Origin: Prorocentrum cordatum
Lineage: Eukaryota; Sar; Dinophyceae; Prorocentrales; Prorocentraceae
Assembly (NCBI GenBank): GCA_963575745.1
Contig: CAUYUJ010019888.1
Span: 62,001-126,000, forward strand
Direction of reading: 5' to 3'
Length of the DNA stretch: 64,000 nt
In this document: in pieces, positions 31,430 through 41,662 of the stretch
Numbering within the stretch: the stretch's first letter is position 1
How the letters are laid out: each line of letters begins with the position of its first letter
Position numbers and translations under genes: made by a program
Notes under the pieces: model-generated
What the model was told of the DNA's origin: nothing
Databases searched by the model: none
What the model saw: only the letters and a program-made list of their open reading frames with translations

Positions 31430-31674
31430 CTCATCGGGGGGGGGGCGGGGGCAACTTCTGCTCCCGTCAACCTTCCGCCTGCAAGGGCAACCCTCGCTCT
31501 ACTTCCCTCGCCTTCCGTGGGCCTTCCGCGGGCCTCCGCCAATGGCGAGGTGTCCGTCTCCAGACTCCTGCCAGGCGAGGCGGCCCTCTGGAGCACTCCA
31601 CGCTGGGGGCACGAAGGTTCCAGCCCAGCCCCCCTGGGCGGAGCGCCAGAGTAGAGGCCTCCTAGATAGGGTCG
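31430..31674. repeat. Partial TTCCGCC-type repeat and flank
   Basis: CAACCTTCCGCCTGC, CGCCTTCCGTGGGCCTTCCG and GGGCCTCCGCC (31468-31540) resemble the TTCCGCC family but lack its CATCTCTT ends. The remainder is GC-rich. Confidence 0.45.
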
Positions 31675-31870
31675 GGGGATCTCGCCGCATCGCCGATACA
31701 TCGGCGACGCATCGCCGATGCATCGGCGAAGCGCCGGCCATGCACTGGCGACGTCGGCGATACATCGGCGACGTCGGCGTGGAGAAAATTGGGCCCACGT
31801 CCGGCCGCATCGCCGATGCATCGCCGGTGCATCGGCGATGCCCCCATCTGCACCGACCCCATCTACCCAG
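31675..31870. repeat. CGATGCATCG-type palindromic repeat, copy 2
   Basis: Repeated ATCGCCGATGCATCGGCGA, ATACATCGGCGACG and TCGGCGACGTCGGCGTGGAG words, then CCCATCTGCACCGACCCCAT. Nearly every word is self-complementary or pairs with the next. Related to 17641-17815. Confidence 0.75.
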
Positions 31871-32032
31871 ACCCCCGACGCCATGATTTTTTCAGGACGT
31901 CGACCCCCAGAGGTCTCGACCCCTTCCCGGGGACCCGTTCCTCATCCTTATAGTCGTCTTTTGGCGTCCCCGAGGCCCGGTAAAGGCCCCCAGAGGCCGA
32001 AAAATAAGAAAAACTGGGGGTCTGGGTACCAA
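31871..32032. other. Nothing recognised
   Basis: Short stretch between two repeats. Confidence 0.4.
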
Positions 32033-32089
32033 CAGGCGCTCCCAGGCGCTCCCAGGCGCTTCCAAGCGTCTCCAGGCGCTCGCAAGCGT

Positions 32090-32120
<31 letters not shown>

Positions 32121-32232
32121 GCCAGGCGCTCCCAGGCGCTCCCAAGCGCTCCCAGGCGCTCCCAGGCGCTCTCGAGCGTTCCCAGGCGCTTCCAGGCGCT
32201 CCCAGGCGTTCCCAGGCTTCCCAGGCGCTCCC
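32033..32232 (+). repeat. 10-bp tandem repeat CAGGCGCTCC
   Basis: About 20 copies of CAGGCGCTCC with single-base variants (CAAGCGTTCC, CAGGCGCTTC). A 10-bp period shifts frame each unit, so any translation cycles through three peptides. Confidence 0.95.
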
Positions 32233-33270
32233 CAGAAGGCCTAGACCGAGGGGATGGTTGGGGCCGCTCCTCTCGGCGGCACGCCCTGTGGGACAGCTGC
32301 AGCTTCCCCTGGGGGGCTCGCAGGAAGCAGCCCCGGAGGGCGGCGCGGGCCATCTCTGCGGAGCCCCCCCCCGCCCCCCTCGCCGCCCCGCCACCGGCCA
32401 TCCTCCGCTCGCCGCCGGCCTCTGCGCACCCCCGGGGTCGGGGGCGCGCAGACATGGATTAGCGATCCTCCTCCTCCTCCTCCTCCTCCTCCTCCTCCTC
32501 CTCCTCCTCCTCCTCCTCCTGCTCCTCCACTTCTTCCTCCCCCTTCAGGCCGACGTCGTTCTCCTTCCCTTCCTGCTCTTCCTGCGGGTGCCGATCCTCG
32601 TCGTGCCTCCCCTCCTCTCGGGGGCGTGCAGACATGGATTAGCGATCCATGGATTTGGCGCGCGGTCGCCAAATCCATGGATCGGGGGAGGTGCCCTCCC
32701 CAGAATGCGGCCCGTGCCGCCTCGCTCGGCGGCGGAAATCCGCGCCTCCCCATGGAAGCGGGACCCGTCGCTGAGCCACGCCCCCTTGATCCATGCTTAC
32801 GATCGCCTGCTACGAGACATGTGTTGCATCACAACAGCAATTCGGCCCCTGACTTTCGTCCTGGGCTCGGTTTAATGAAATGATGAACTTCGGGGCCACT
32901 ACGTGGGAAAAAACATCACTTCACCAACCTGGGGCCCCTGGGGCCTCAATGGGCCCTGGGGCCCAAAATCAGTGACGTGATGGTTTTGAGGCCTCGCCTG
33001 ACGAGGTGCACCCTGGGCTGCCTCGCTGCGCAGCGGCGCGCGCAGCTCCCCAAAGCGCCGGACTGATCGGCGCCTTCCCGGGCGCCCGCGGATGCGCGGG
33101 GCGCCTGCTGTCCGCTCGTCAAAAATTATCCCGGCAAAGCAACCTAACAGCGATGTGTAGGAGCACATCTGGAAGCATTCCCCTTAAGATTCAGATGAGA
33201 ATCCAGTTGTAGAATTCTGCTGTTCTCGCAGTCGTAGTCGCATTCGCGATGACAGTCGCAGTGGCAACGG
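32233..33270. repeat. CTC tract between 29-bp direct repeats, then a perfect hairpin
   Basis: GGGGGCG(C/T)GCAGACATGG, then ATTAGCGATCC, occurs at 32440 and 32620, exactly 180 bp apart, with (CTC)n at 32466-32520 between them. Just after, 32643-32684 is a perfect palindrome with 18-bp arms (CGATCCATGGATTTGGCG) and a 6-bp loop. From 32700 to 33270 I see no gene. Confidence 0.75.
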
Positions 33271-33280
33271 CAGTCGCAGT

Positions 33281-33580
33281 CACAGCCTCAGCCTCAGCCT
33301 GCCTCAGCCTCAGCCTCAGCCTGCCTCAGCCTCAGCCTGCCTCAGCCTCAGCCTCAGCCTGCTTCAGCCTCAGCCTCAGTCTGCCTTCAGCCTCGGCCTC
33401 AGCCTCAGGCTGCCTCAGCCTCAGCCTGCATCAGCCTCAGCCTCAGCCTCAGCCTGCCTCAGCATCAGCCTGCCTCAGCCTCAGCCTCAGCCTGCCTCAG
33501 CCTCAGCCTCAGCCTGCTTCAGCCTCAGCCTCAGTCTGCCTTCAGCCTCGCCTCAGCCTCAGCCTCAGCCTGCCTCAGCA
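33281..33580 (+). repeat. CAGCCT hexanucleotide repeat
   Basis: About 300 bp of CAGCCT/TGCCTCAGCCT units. A ~160-bp block appears to be repeated (CCTCAGTCTGCCTTCAGCCTC at about 33373 and 33530), suggesting a second level of duplication. Confidence 0.9.
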
Positions 33581-33592
33581 TCAAAATGTCAG

Positions 33593-33811
33593 CATTCAAA
33601 ATGTGGCCCGGGAATGGAATTCTGGGAACTCGAAGAACACGAAGTGGCCTACAGTTGGCTCCGGGCATTCAAAATCATGCCCAGGAATGGAGTTCTGGGA
33701 ACTCGAAGACCACAAAGTGGCCGACAGTTGGCTCCGGGCATTCAAAATGTGGCCCGGGAATGGAGTTCTGGGAACTCGAAGAGCACGAAGTGTGTAACTG
33801 TTTGCTTAAAA
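33593..33811 (+). repeat. 73-bp tandem repeat, about 2.9 units
   Basis: CATTCAAAATGTGGCCCGGG starts units at 33593, 33666 and 33739, each followed by AATGGAGTTCTGGGAACTCG, AAGA(C/G)CACGAAGTGG and CAGTTGGCTCCGGG. The spacing is exactly 73 bp twice. The third unit decays after AAGAGCACGAAGTG. Confidence 0.9.
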
Positions 33812-34734
33812 CGACTTCCGCGGATTTTCCCCGGCATCTGCCCAGACCCCCCTGGGGCGTCATGATGCTCTCTTTTGAGCCTACTAGAAACCTATCAGTC
33901 TTCGCCGTTATAACTAAAAAAACACCCTGGCTGGCTCTTCGAGGGCCCGGGCCCCGGACGCCTCCCGGCCCCACCCCCCCGGCCAGTGCCTCGAGCCGCG
34001 CCCAGCCGCAGCCCGCGAGGGCCCGCCGCCCCCCCCCCAGACGGCCAGGAGCAGCCAGCGGCAGCGCAGGGCACGGGCGGGCAGCGCAGCCTGCAGCCCC
34101 CGAGCTGCCCCGGAGAACCGACGCACGGGACACCCAGGCCTGTGGGTGGCGTCCGTGGGAGATCGGGACGGGAGGCTTTGGGCCGGTTCCGGCCTCGGGG
34201 GGCCCTCGCCAGGCCTCGGGGCCGTCGACAAGCGACCCGGGACGAAGAGCCGGCCCTGGGGAAAGGGTCGGGACCTCCACTTGCCATCGCTCGGACGTCC
34301 ACTTCCCGTGCATTTTCCAGTCTCGTGCGCGTTTTTGTTGCTCGATGGTCCAGGATGCGTCTCGATGGTCCCCGCCGAGAAAAAATGCACACGTCCGAGC
34401 GATGCCAGGTCCAGGGACGCCGCCCTGACAGGAATCAGGACGTCGCGTATGTCTGGGCAAAGGGCGGCAGGGCGTCCCCGGCCACGGCGGGCCTCGGCCG
34501 GCCCGAGACCAGCAGGCCCCACGGCACACAGCGCAGGACACACACGCGCGGCCCGCACACCCCGAGCCCTTCCCCTGTGGAGCCCGCCGCGGTCCCGGCT
34601 CGTCAGCGCCTCGACGGCACTGCGGAGGCCGAGGGGCCCCCCGGGGGCAGAGCCCCCCCCCCCGGCTGTGCGCCGCGGGCGCCCCCGACCTCGCCGTGCC
34701 CTCCGCACACGCCGGCTCTGGGCTCAAGTCGGGC
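33812..34734. other. GC-rich sequence with one inverted repeat, no recognised gene
   Basis: CCATCGCTCGGACGT and GTGCATTTT (34285-34320) pair with AAAAAATGCAC and ACGTCCGAGCGATG (34380-34403). Open frames of 165-292 codons overlap on both strands, as expected from high GC, and lack motifs. This is the downstream side of psaD. Confidence 0.5.
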
Positions 34735-34910
34735 GTGTCCCCGCCCCGTACAGCGGGATCTTCGACGAAACATGAAAACACACACACACACACACAAACA
34801 TACTCCCAAATGGCCAAAAAGTACGCAAAACATAGATCCCCGACTGTTTTTTGACTATTCTTGAGTTTTCCCCCTGTGGAGGGACAGGCCCTATTTGACT
34901 CTGGGCGCGA
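34735..34910 (+). repeat. Dispersed module near a GGACAGGCCC end, copy 2
   Basis: CGTACAGCGGGATCTTCGAC, an A/CA-rich stretch, GACTATTCTTGAGTTTTCCC and GTGGAGGGACAGGCCCTA match in order the modules at 21735 and 54600. It lies 70 bp past the psaD stop codon, so it may overlap the 3' UTR on the opposite strand. Confidence 0.55.
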
Positions 34911-34980
34911 GGGAGGCCCCCCGCACCGGGCCGAGAGAGGTGGGAGGGGAGCGGCCGCGCGGGGCCGCAGCGAGGCAGGC

Positions 34981-36212
34981 TCACAGGCTGCCGCCCATGG
35001 CGGCCGTGGCCGCCTTGGAGGCGGAGTCCTCCTGCCCCGTGTTCGGCAGGGCGTACAGGTTCTCAGTGTCGGAGAAGGCCTCGCAGCGGGCCTTGACGAA
35101 CAGCGTGGTCAGGTGGTCCGCCTCGTAGGTCTTCTCGTCGTACTTCGTGTACTTCAGCTCGACCTGCTTCGGGCTCTGCCCGATGTTGAAGGGGCGGCCG
35201 TTGACCTGCACGCGGCCCTTGTTCACCTTCTCTGGGAACACGCCGTCGGCTGGGTGCATGAACTGGACGGTGCCGTCCTTCTTGAGGCGGTAGATCTTGT
35301 AGTTCTCGATCTTCATCTTGCGGAGCTGTTTGCCGAGGGCGATGCACTGCTCCTTCTTCCTGAAGTAGCACAAGTTCTCGCCCTTGTTCATGACCGCCAC
35401 GCCGAGGATGGGCATCTCGAACACGAAGGCCTCCTTGGCGGTCCACGTGATGGCGTGACGCTCCCGGGTGCCCTTGGACATGTAGCCATTGGTGCCACCC
35501 ATGAACATCGGGAACTTTGGCGACTCGAGAAGGTCCTCATCGAAAGACACGAATTACACACCACGCCAATCCCGGCCAGGCCATCCATCCTGGGGCCAAG
35601 CAGCAGTGTCTACGCCCTCCTGGCCTGGCCAGAAAGGCACAGGCGCCGACCCTGTGCCGAGTGATGGGCCCGGCCGGGACTAGCGCCGGTGCATAACCGT
35701 GTTGGCGCCCTCCGAACCTCCGGGCGGGGGATGAACTCGATCTCGAACTCCTTCTTTGCCTTCTTCGCCTTGGCGGGCTTGTCCTCCGCCTCCGCGCGGC
35801 GTCGGGAGACGCCGACGACGGCGGCGGCTGCGACGACGACGACGACGACGACGACGACAAACGACGAACGACGACGACGCCAAACGACGACGAAGACGAA
35901 GACCACGACGACAAAACGACGACGACGACGACGACGACGGCGGCTCCGACGGCCATGAGGGGGGCGGCGGCCACGACGAGCGCGAAGACGGCGGCGAAGA
36001 GGGCGAGAGGGGCCGCGGCCTCCGCGCGGCGGCGCACGGCGCCGCGCGAGGCCGCGGCGGCCGCGAGCAGCGCCGAGCCCGCCGCCAAGGCGGCGAACGC
36101 CCCGCCTCCGGGCGCCAGCGCGCCGGCGCCGGCCTCCCACCGCCGAGGATGCCGACGCCGCCAGCGACGACGGCGCGGGCGGCGACGACGACGCCGCTGG
36201 CAACGGCCACGA

Positions 36213-36244
<32 letters not shown>

Positions 36245-36603
36245 AAGACGAAAACGACGACGACGACGACCGCGACGACGACCTCGACCACGACCACGAC
36301 CCCGACCCCGACCACGACGACGGAGGCAGCGGAACACGACGACGACCAGGACGACGACCACGACCAGCGGAGCACGACGACCACGACGACGACCACGACC
36401 ACGAGCACGACCACGACGAGTAGGAGTGCAGCGGAGGCGGCGACGGCCTCCGGCCGCTGCGGCGCGGGGGCGCCGGCCGCGCGCAGCGATGCGCCGCGAG
36501 CGCCGGCGGCGGGGGCGCCCACGAAGGCGCGGGTCGCAAACGCCGCGCAGGCTGCGCCCAGGGCCAGGCCAGCCGCGGGCAGCGCCGAGGTCGACGGAGC
36601 CAT
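34981..36603 (-). CDS. psaD: Photosystem I reaction centre subunit II precursor (four exons)
   Basis: PsaD sits on the stromal face of photosystem I and forms the ferredoxin docking site. Proposed exons are 36603-36418 (62 codons), 36133-35939 (65), 35789-35718 (24) and 35550-34981 (189 plus TGA), giving a precursor of about 340 residues in one frame. The last exon carries the PsaD core: ITWTAKEAFVFEMP, RKKEQCIALGKQLRK, YKIYRLKKDGTVQFMHPADG and VFPEKVNKGR. It extends about 35 residues beyond the usual C-terminus. Exon 1 begins with a signal peptide (LPAAGLALGAACAAFA) followed by FVGAPA. Exon 2 adds a second hydrophobic stretch (LALFAAVFALVVAAAPLMAV) after an Arg-rich segment, the bipartite pattern of dinoflagellate plastid proteins. 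ATG at 36603 is the first Met of that signal. Exon 4 is certain; exon edges upstream are predicted from frame and AG/GT sites. It has the only clear functional protein in the window. Confidence 0.9.
35551..35717 (-). other. psaD intron 3, introner-like, with ~30-bp inverted repeat
   Basis: The 167-nt gap between exons 3 and 4. On the coding strand it begins GTTCGGAGGGC and ends GTGTAATTC, with no AG at the acceptor. A stop (TAA) in the exon 4 frame lies just upstream, so the exon must start within about 4 nt of the boundary I chose. Positions 35667-35697 and 35553-35582 are inverted: TTATGCACCGGCGCTAGTCC against TTACACACCACGCCAATCCC, then CGGCCGGGCC against CGGCCAGGCC. Most mismatches are transitions that keep G:U pairs. 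TTCG occurs at both edges. Known dinoflagellate introners carry such inverted ends. Confidence 0.55.
35790..35938 (-). repeat. psaD intron 2, GTC microsatellite
   Basis: 149 nt between the predicted exon 2 end (GGAGCCGCC before GTCGTCGTC) and exon 3 start (GCGCGGAG before GCGGAGGAC). On the coding strand it is mostly (GTC)n with TTTGTCGTC variants. Donor GT and acceptor AG are present, but the donor lies inside the repeat and could slide. Confidence 0.65.
36134..36417 (-). repeat. psaD intron 1, GTC/GTG microsatellite
   Basis: 284 nt, coding-strand donor GTCGTGGTCG after CTCCTACTC and acceptor GGTGGGAG before GCCGGCGCC. The body is almost entirely GTCGTG/GTCGTC triplets. The exons on each side join in phase 0. 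Confidence 0.65.
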
Positions 36604-37254
36604 CTCTCTGGACCTCCGACGTCGCCGAAGCCTTCGGTGCCCGGAGGATTTCGGATGGGGCCACGTCCATATATGGCAGCGCGGCCGGCTTGCAACCGTC
36701 ACACACCCGTGTGCACGGGCATGTTGTGCGACCCCTCTCGGGAACCCTCAGGAACACAACGGGGCTGATGTGACCTCGTGTTGGCCCCGTGACCCATCGT
36801 GGCTGTGTGGACCCCGTGTTGGCCATGACCGCCGCTTCAGCACAGAGCCCTCGCGACGCGAACCAAATTGACGGCGGCAAATGTGTTCGCCCTGCTTTGG
36901 CCCCTGGGCGAATTCTCGTCGCCACGGTTGGATTCCGCTCGAGGTTCTTGTCAGAGCGGTCCCCAAAATCGGGCGGGGAACGACTTTCGACGCCCGATGC
37001 GAGACTTCGGGCGCGCTGAAACCTTGCACTGCTTTCGACCTTTGGGGGCGGTTTCCAGGCCCCGCGACCATCAGAAAATTAACCAGGACGAAAACCTCCT
37101 ATCCCCCTGGAGAAGGCCAGCAACTCAACAAATGTCAGCCTGATTGAACTTCTATACGTATAGCAATTAGTGTATATATAAATGTATGTATATGGACATA
37201 TTGTGCAATCTAATGGAGCAACGTATTTGGTACAATTCGCACTGTCGGATTTTT
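36604..37254. promoter_or_regulatory. psaD: Upstream region of psaD, no firm element
   Basis: A perfect CCATATATGG palindrome lies at 36667-36676, 64-73 bp before the psaD ATG. CCAGAGAG directly precedes the ATG on the minus strand and offers AG sites for spliced-leader trans-splicing. Both are only candidates. No other gene, repeat or SL relict was seen up to 37254. Confidence 0.25.
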
Positions 37255-38872
37255 GGAATTGTCAACTCCACTGCTTGCGCAATCATTCCACCCACCCACC
37301 TGCAACTTGGTTTGCAAAACCCATGCGGCGGCGAAATCGATGACTGCTTGGTGTTGGCTGGTGCATCTCTGCGGCCGCGCTAGCCTGCGGATGCTCGCGC
37401 GCGCAGCGGCCAATAGTTTGGCGCGGCCGACGCGGCCGCGGTGGCACTGACCGCTGGGTATTTCCCAGCGGGCATTTCAGTGCGATCTGGCGATTTGGAC
37501 GGGCGCGGTATCATGTCAACTTCGACGACGGTGGGCACGAAGATGACAGTAGCGATGCTGGTGACGATGGTGACAACGACGACGGCAAGGCCAGCGACGA
37601 CGCCGAAACTGATCACGCCGACGACGATGACGGCATCCTCGCGTCGGTAATAGAAAGGTTTCGGAATGAGTTCGACATGCGCACGCGGCCGACGGGCGAA
37701 AGTGGCCCGCACTGTATGATTCGACGCGGCTCGAGCCCCCCAGCACGCGCGCAAGGGCGCTCGAAACACTCCGACATGCGGCGCGGGAGGCCCGCTTGGC
37801 CGAATGTAATGGACGTGTTCAGTCACGCATGGTCTCTTGAGTCTTCGCGAAGAGTTCGAGTGCAGTTTTTTTTTGATAACGGATGTTGCAAAACCATGAA
37901 TGTTCACACATCTTGATACATACACACATATGTATGTATATATGCTATATACATTAACGGGACATTCGATTTTGAAATCCGTACGCAACTTAAGGTTCCT
38001 GAAAGTTTGCGGCAATCGGCCGCGACGACGCGCGCGCGTGCACTGCGTTCCCTCTGTTGCAAATGATCCTTGCGACAGCACGCGCGCAAAGGCGTTCGTG
38101 CGATTCCGACACGCGCGCGCGAGAGGCCCGTTTGGTAGCATGTTGGAAATAATGTTGAAGCACCGATGGTTGCCTTAAGAACTCGCAGGAGCGCGAACGC
38201 AGGCTTGGCTTGACAACTCTTGTTGCGAAGCCATGTGTTTGCCATGTTTTCGGGGAACTCGATTTGGAAAGTTGTCTGGCACATTGGGATAAGGATATAT
38301 TCCAGCATGCGCGCGCGAGGACGCGCGCGCGCACCACGCCCCATCGGTTGCATAGGGTTTGTTTCGCCTGCGCGCGCGCAAGGGCGTTCGAGGGACCTCG
38401 GCAAACTTACGCGCGCGAGGAGCACGTTCGGTAGCATGTGATGGAACCCGTTGGAAAATGGCTTGCTGACGAGCACGCAGAAGTGCGACCGCTTGCTTCC
38501 TTGATAACTCCCGTTGCGAGAATATGTTTGTTGAATGCAAATGTGTTCAGGATACTCGGTTTTTAAAGTCCATACGGAACCTAAGGCTGCTGGAACATTT
38601 CGGCATGCGCGCGCGACGGCGCGCGGCCGTGCACTTCGTGGAATATTTCGCAAGGGATTTTAGGAACCTGGTGAATTTCGATAAACGGGTGTGCGCGCGT
38701 ATGATTTCTGCAGAGGATGAACAAGGGGGGCGATACTGGCCTGCCTGGGATGGTATGAAATCACATTTCGGATGGACGACCGGGCATAACCAAATGTAAA
38801 CTGCAATGCGAAACAGGGTGGTCGTTAAGGCCGGGGGGGGTGGGACCCTGATACTCTTTCAGAAAAGGTAAA
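37255..38872 (+). mobile_element. Composite A-Bn-C element, copy beta
   Basis: Module A (37255-37730) runs from GTCAACTCCACTGCTTGCGC to GTTCGACATGCGCACGCGGC and includes an Asp-coding GAC/GAT core. Three B units of about 290 bp follow, marked by GCGACGACGCGCGCG-type words at about 38018, 38310 and 38610. Module C (about 38710-38872) has GGGGGGCGATACTGGCCTGC and GGGATGGTATGAAATCAC, ending CTCTTTCAGAAAAGG. Part of A (37440-37715) is almost identical to copy gamma, while the B units are strongly diverged. Confidence 0.85.
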
Positions 38873-38993
38873 TCAACGTGGTGCAATACGTTGTGTGATA
38901 TATGATGTACAACCTACGTGGTGCAATATGTGTTGTACAATATAAATGGTGCCACACAAGTTGTGCTATCTACGTTGTGCAATACCATTGGTG

Positions 38994-39029
<36 letters not shown>

Positions 39030-39095
39030 CAAACTATGTGGTATGCATGTTGTGCACTATATGTTGTGCCATATTAGCGGTGCAAGCTACGTGGT
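38873..39095 (+). repeat. Module D: GTGGTGCAATATATGTTGTGC repeat with TA tract
   Basis: Variants of GTGGTGCAATATRTGTTGTG repeat about every 20-40 bp, with (TA)n at 38998-39030. The same unit follows copy delta at 41660-41797, so D appears to belong to the composite family. Confidence 0.8.
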
Positions 39096-39099
39096 GGCA

Positions 39100-40322
39100 T
39101 TGAATGTAACAAACGAGCTGGGACAGCCCATGCTCTTGCAAACGCCCCATCCAACCACCCGCACTTCGTTTGCAATACCCATGCGGTGACGATTGCGATG
39201 CATGCTTGGCGCTGGGTGGTGCCAACTCAAACATGCTCTGCAGCCGCGCCAACCCAAGCACGCGCGCGCAGCGGCCAGCTAGTTTGGCGCGACCGACGCG
39301 GCCGCGGTGGCGCTGATCGCTGGGCACATCCCAGCGGGCACTTCAGTGCGATCTGGCGATTTGGACGGGCGCGGTATCATGTCAACTTCGACGACGGTGG
39401 GCACGAAGATGACAGTAGCGATGCTGGTGACGATGGTGACAACGACGACGGCAAGGCCAGCGACGACGCCGAAACTGATCACGCCGACGACGATGACGGC
39501 ACCCTCGCGTCGGTAACAGAAAGGTTTCGGAATGAGTTCGACATGCGCACGCGGCCGACGGGCTAAAGTGGCCCGCGTGCTATCATGCGAAACGAACCGT
39601 CGCATTTGTGGCCCGAGTGGCCCCACCAACACGCGCGCAAGGGCGTGCGAATGATGTCGGCATGCGGCGCCAGAGACCCGCTTGGCAGAATACAATGGGA
39701 ATGTTGGAAAATTACGGTTTGTTCAAGAAGTCGCGAGAGCGCGAGCACACGTCGTTTTGAATACTGATGTTGCGGAGCCATGTGTGCTTTAAATGTTTGT
39801 TGGGCTGTCGGTTCAAAACTCGCTACGAGACGGAAAGTTTTGACGGATTCCGGCATGCGCGCACGACGACGTGCACTTCGCCCCGTTTTTTGAAACATAT
39901 TCTCGCGACGGCACGCGCGCAAGGACGTTCGAACGATTTCGACATACGCGCCCGCGGAGACCTTTGGGTAACATGTCCTGAACATGTTGGCAAACTCGTG
40001 GCTTCCAAAAGATTTCGCAAGAACGCGCGCGCAAGTGTTGCTGAAAGCACCGTGTTGCGAAACCCTGTCTTTTTTGTTATTTTTCTTGGACGCTCGATTA
40101 TGAAATCCTTCTGATTTTTTATGAACAAATGCAGGCGCGAACGATTTGTTTCAGAGGATGCCGCGGGGGGGGCGAATACCGGCTGGGCTGGGATGGTATG
40201 GGATCACATTTCGGATGGAAGCTGGGGCAGAACCATATGTAAATTGCAATACGAAAAAGGGGGGCGGATAATCCCGGGAGGGGGGGGGAAGAGTCTATTC
40301 TCTTTTAAGAAACGAGAAATTG
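39100..40322 (+). mobile_element. Composite A-Bn-C element, copy gamma
   Basis: Module A starts CCAACCACCCGCACTTCGTT and shares a near-identical 275-bp segment with copy beta (39300-39575), through GTTCGACATGCGCACGCGGC. B-type sequence occupies about 39700-40120 (GGCATGCGCGCACGACGACG at 39854). Module C (about 40150-40322) has GGCTGGGATGGTATGGGATC and ends TCTCTTTTAAGAAACGAGAA. It is only about 220 bp from copy beta. Confidence 0.85.
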
Positions 40323-41016
40323 ATTTTGCAAAGCTTTGAGTTGTCAGTTGCACTGCTCGCGCAATCATCCCACCGACCCACCCGCAACTTGGTTTGCGAA
40401 ACCCATGCGTCGGCGAAAACGATGACTGTTTGGTGTAGGCTGGTGCATCCTTGCGGCCGCGTTAACAAGCGCATGCTCCCGCGAACAGCGGCCAGAATGT
40501 TCGGCGCGACCGAGGCGGCCGCGGTGGAGCTGACTGCTGGGCATTACCCAGCGGGCACTTCAATTCGAATATGTAAATTGGGCGGGCGTGTTATCATGGC
40601 GACGTCGACAATGGCAGACACGATGATGATAGTAGCGATGCTGGTGACGATGACGGCGATGACGACGGCAAGGCCAATGACGGCGCCGATGCTGATCACG
40701 CCGGTGACGATGACGGCGTCCTCGCGTCGGTGATGAAGTCTCCGGGAAGAGTGCGACATGTACGCGCGGCCAGCGCGCGCGAGTGGCCCGCATGGTGCTA
40801 TTTGATAGGACTCGTGCCCCCCAGCACGCGCGCAAGGGCGATCGAACGATCTTTGACATGCGGCGCGAGAGGCCTGTTTCGTCGAATTGGATGACAATCT
40901 AGCGTTTGTCGCAAGATTTCGCAAGAACGCGCGCGCAGACCATTTTTAAACATTGATGATACAAAAACCATTTGAACGTGTATATATGTATATATGTTTT
41001 ATATATGTATATGTGA

Positions 41017-41062
<46 letters not shown>

Positions 41063-41662
41063 AGGACGCTAAAAATGTGAATCCTGGTGAAAACTGGTGT
41101 TGTTGAAGGATTCCAACATGCGCGCGCGACGACGCGCGTGCGCACTTCGTCCTGTGTGTTGCGAAGGGTTCTTGCGTCAGCGCGCGCAAGGGCGTTCGAT
41201 CGATTTCGGAATGTGCACGAGGGTGGCACGTGTTGGTTTGTTGATTTGCTGAAGGAATCGCAGGAGCGCGAGCGCATGCTTTCTTGAAACTCCTGTTGCG
41301 GAAAAATGGTGCTCGTTATTGCAGTTTGTACAAGTGTTCGGGACACGCGGACTTGAAATCCCTACGACACCTAAGGTGTTTGGAAGAGTTCGGCATGCGC
41401 GCGCGCGACGACGCACGCGTGTGCACTGCGTCCCATTTGTTGCAAAGGGTTCTTGAAAACTAACGGATTCTGAGAATCGGATGCGCGCGCATAGAATTTT
41501 CTGAAAGGGATGAGGGGGTGCGATAACACAAAAACACTGATTCGGATGGGACGAACCGATACTTCGGACGGACGATGGGACAAAGTCCTATAAGCTGCGA
41601 TACAATGAGGCGTCCCGTTAACTCCGGGCGGGAGGTCGATCCGAATACACTTTTGGAAGGAA
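40323..41662 (+). mobile_element. Composite A-Bn-C element, copy delta
   Basis: Directly abuts copy gamma. Module A (GAGTTGTCAGTTGCACTGCT, CCACCCGCAACTTGGTTTGC) is more diverged but keeps the Asp-coding core at 40615-40720. B units are marked at about 41112 and 41396. A TA tract lies at 41021-41062. Module C (41500-41662) is the weakest copy and ends GAATACACTTTTGGAAGGAA. Confidence 0.8.

Noticed and set aside
36604-37254. Relict spliced-leader sequence upstream of psaD
   Set aside because: I looked for the conserved dinoflagellate leader and its complement here and elsewhere in the window and found no convincing match.
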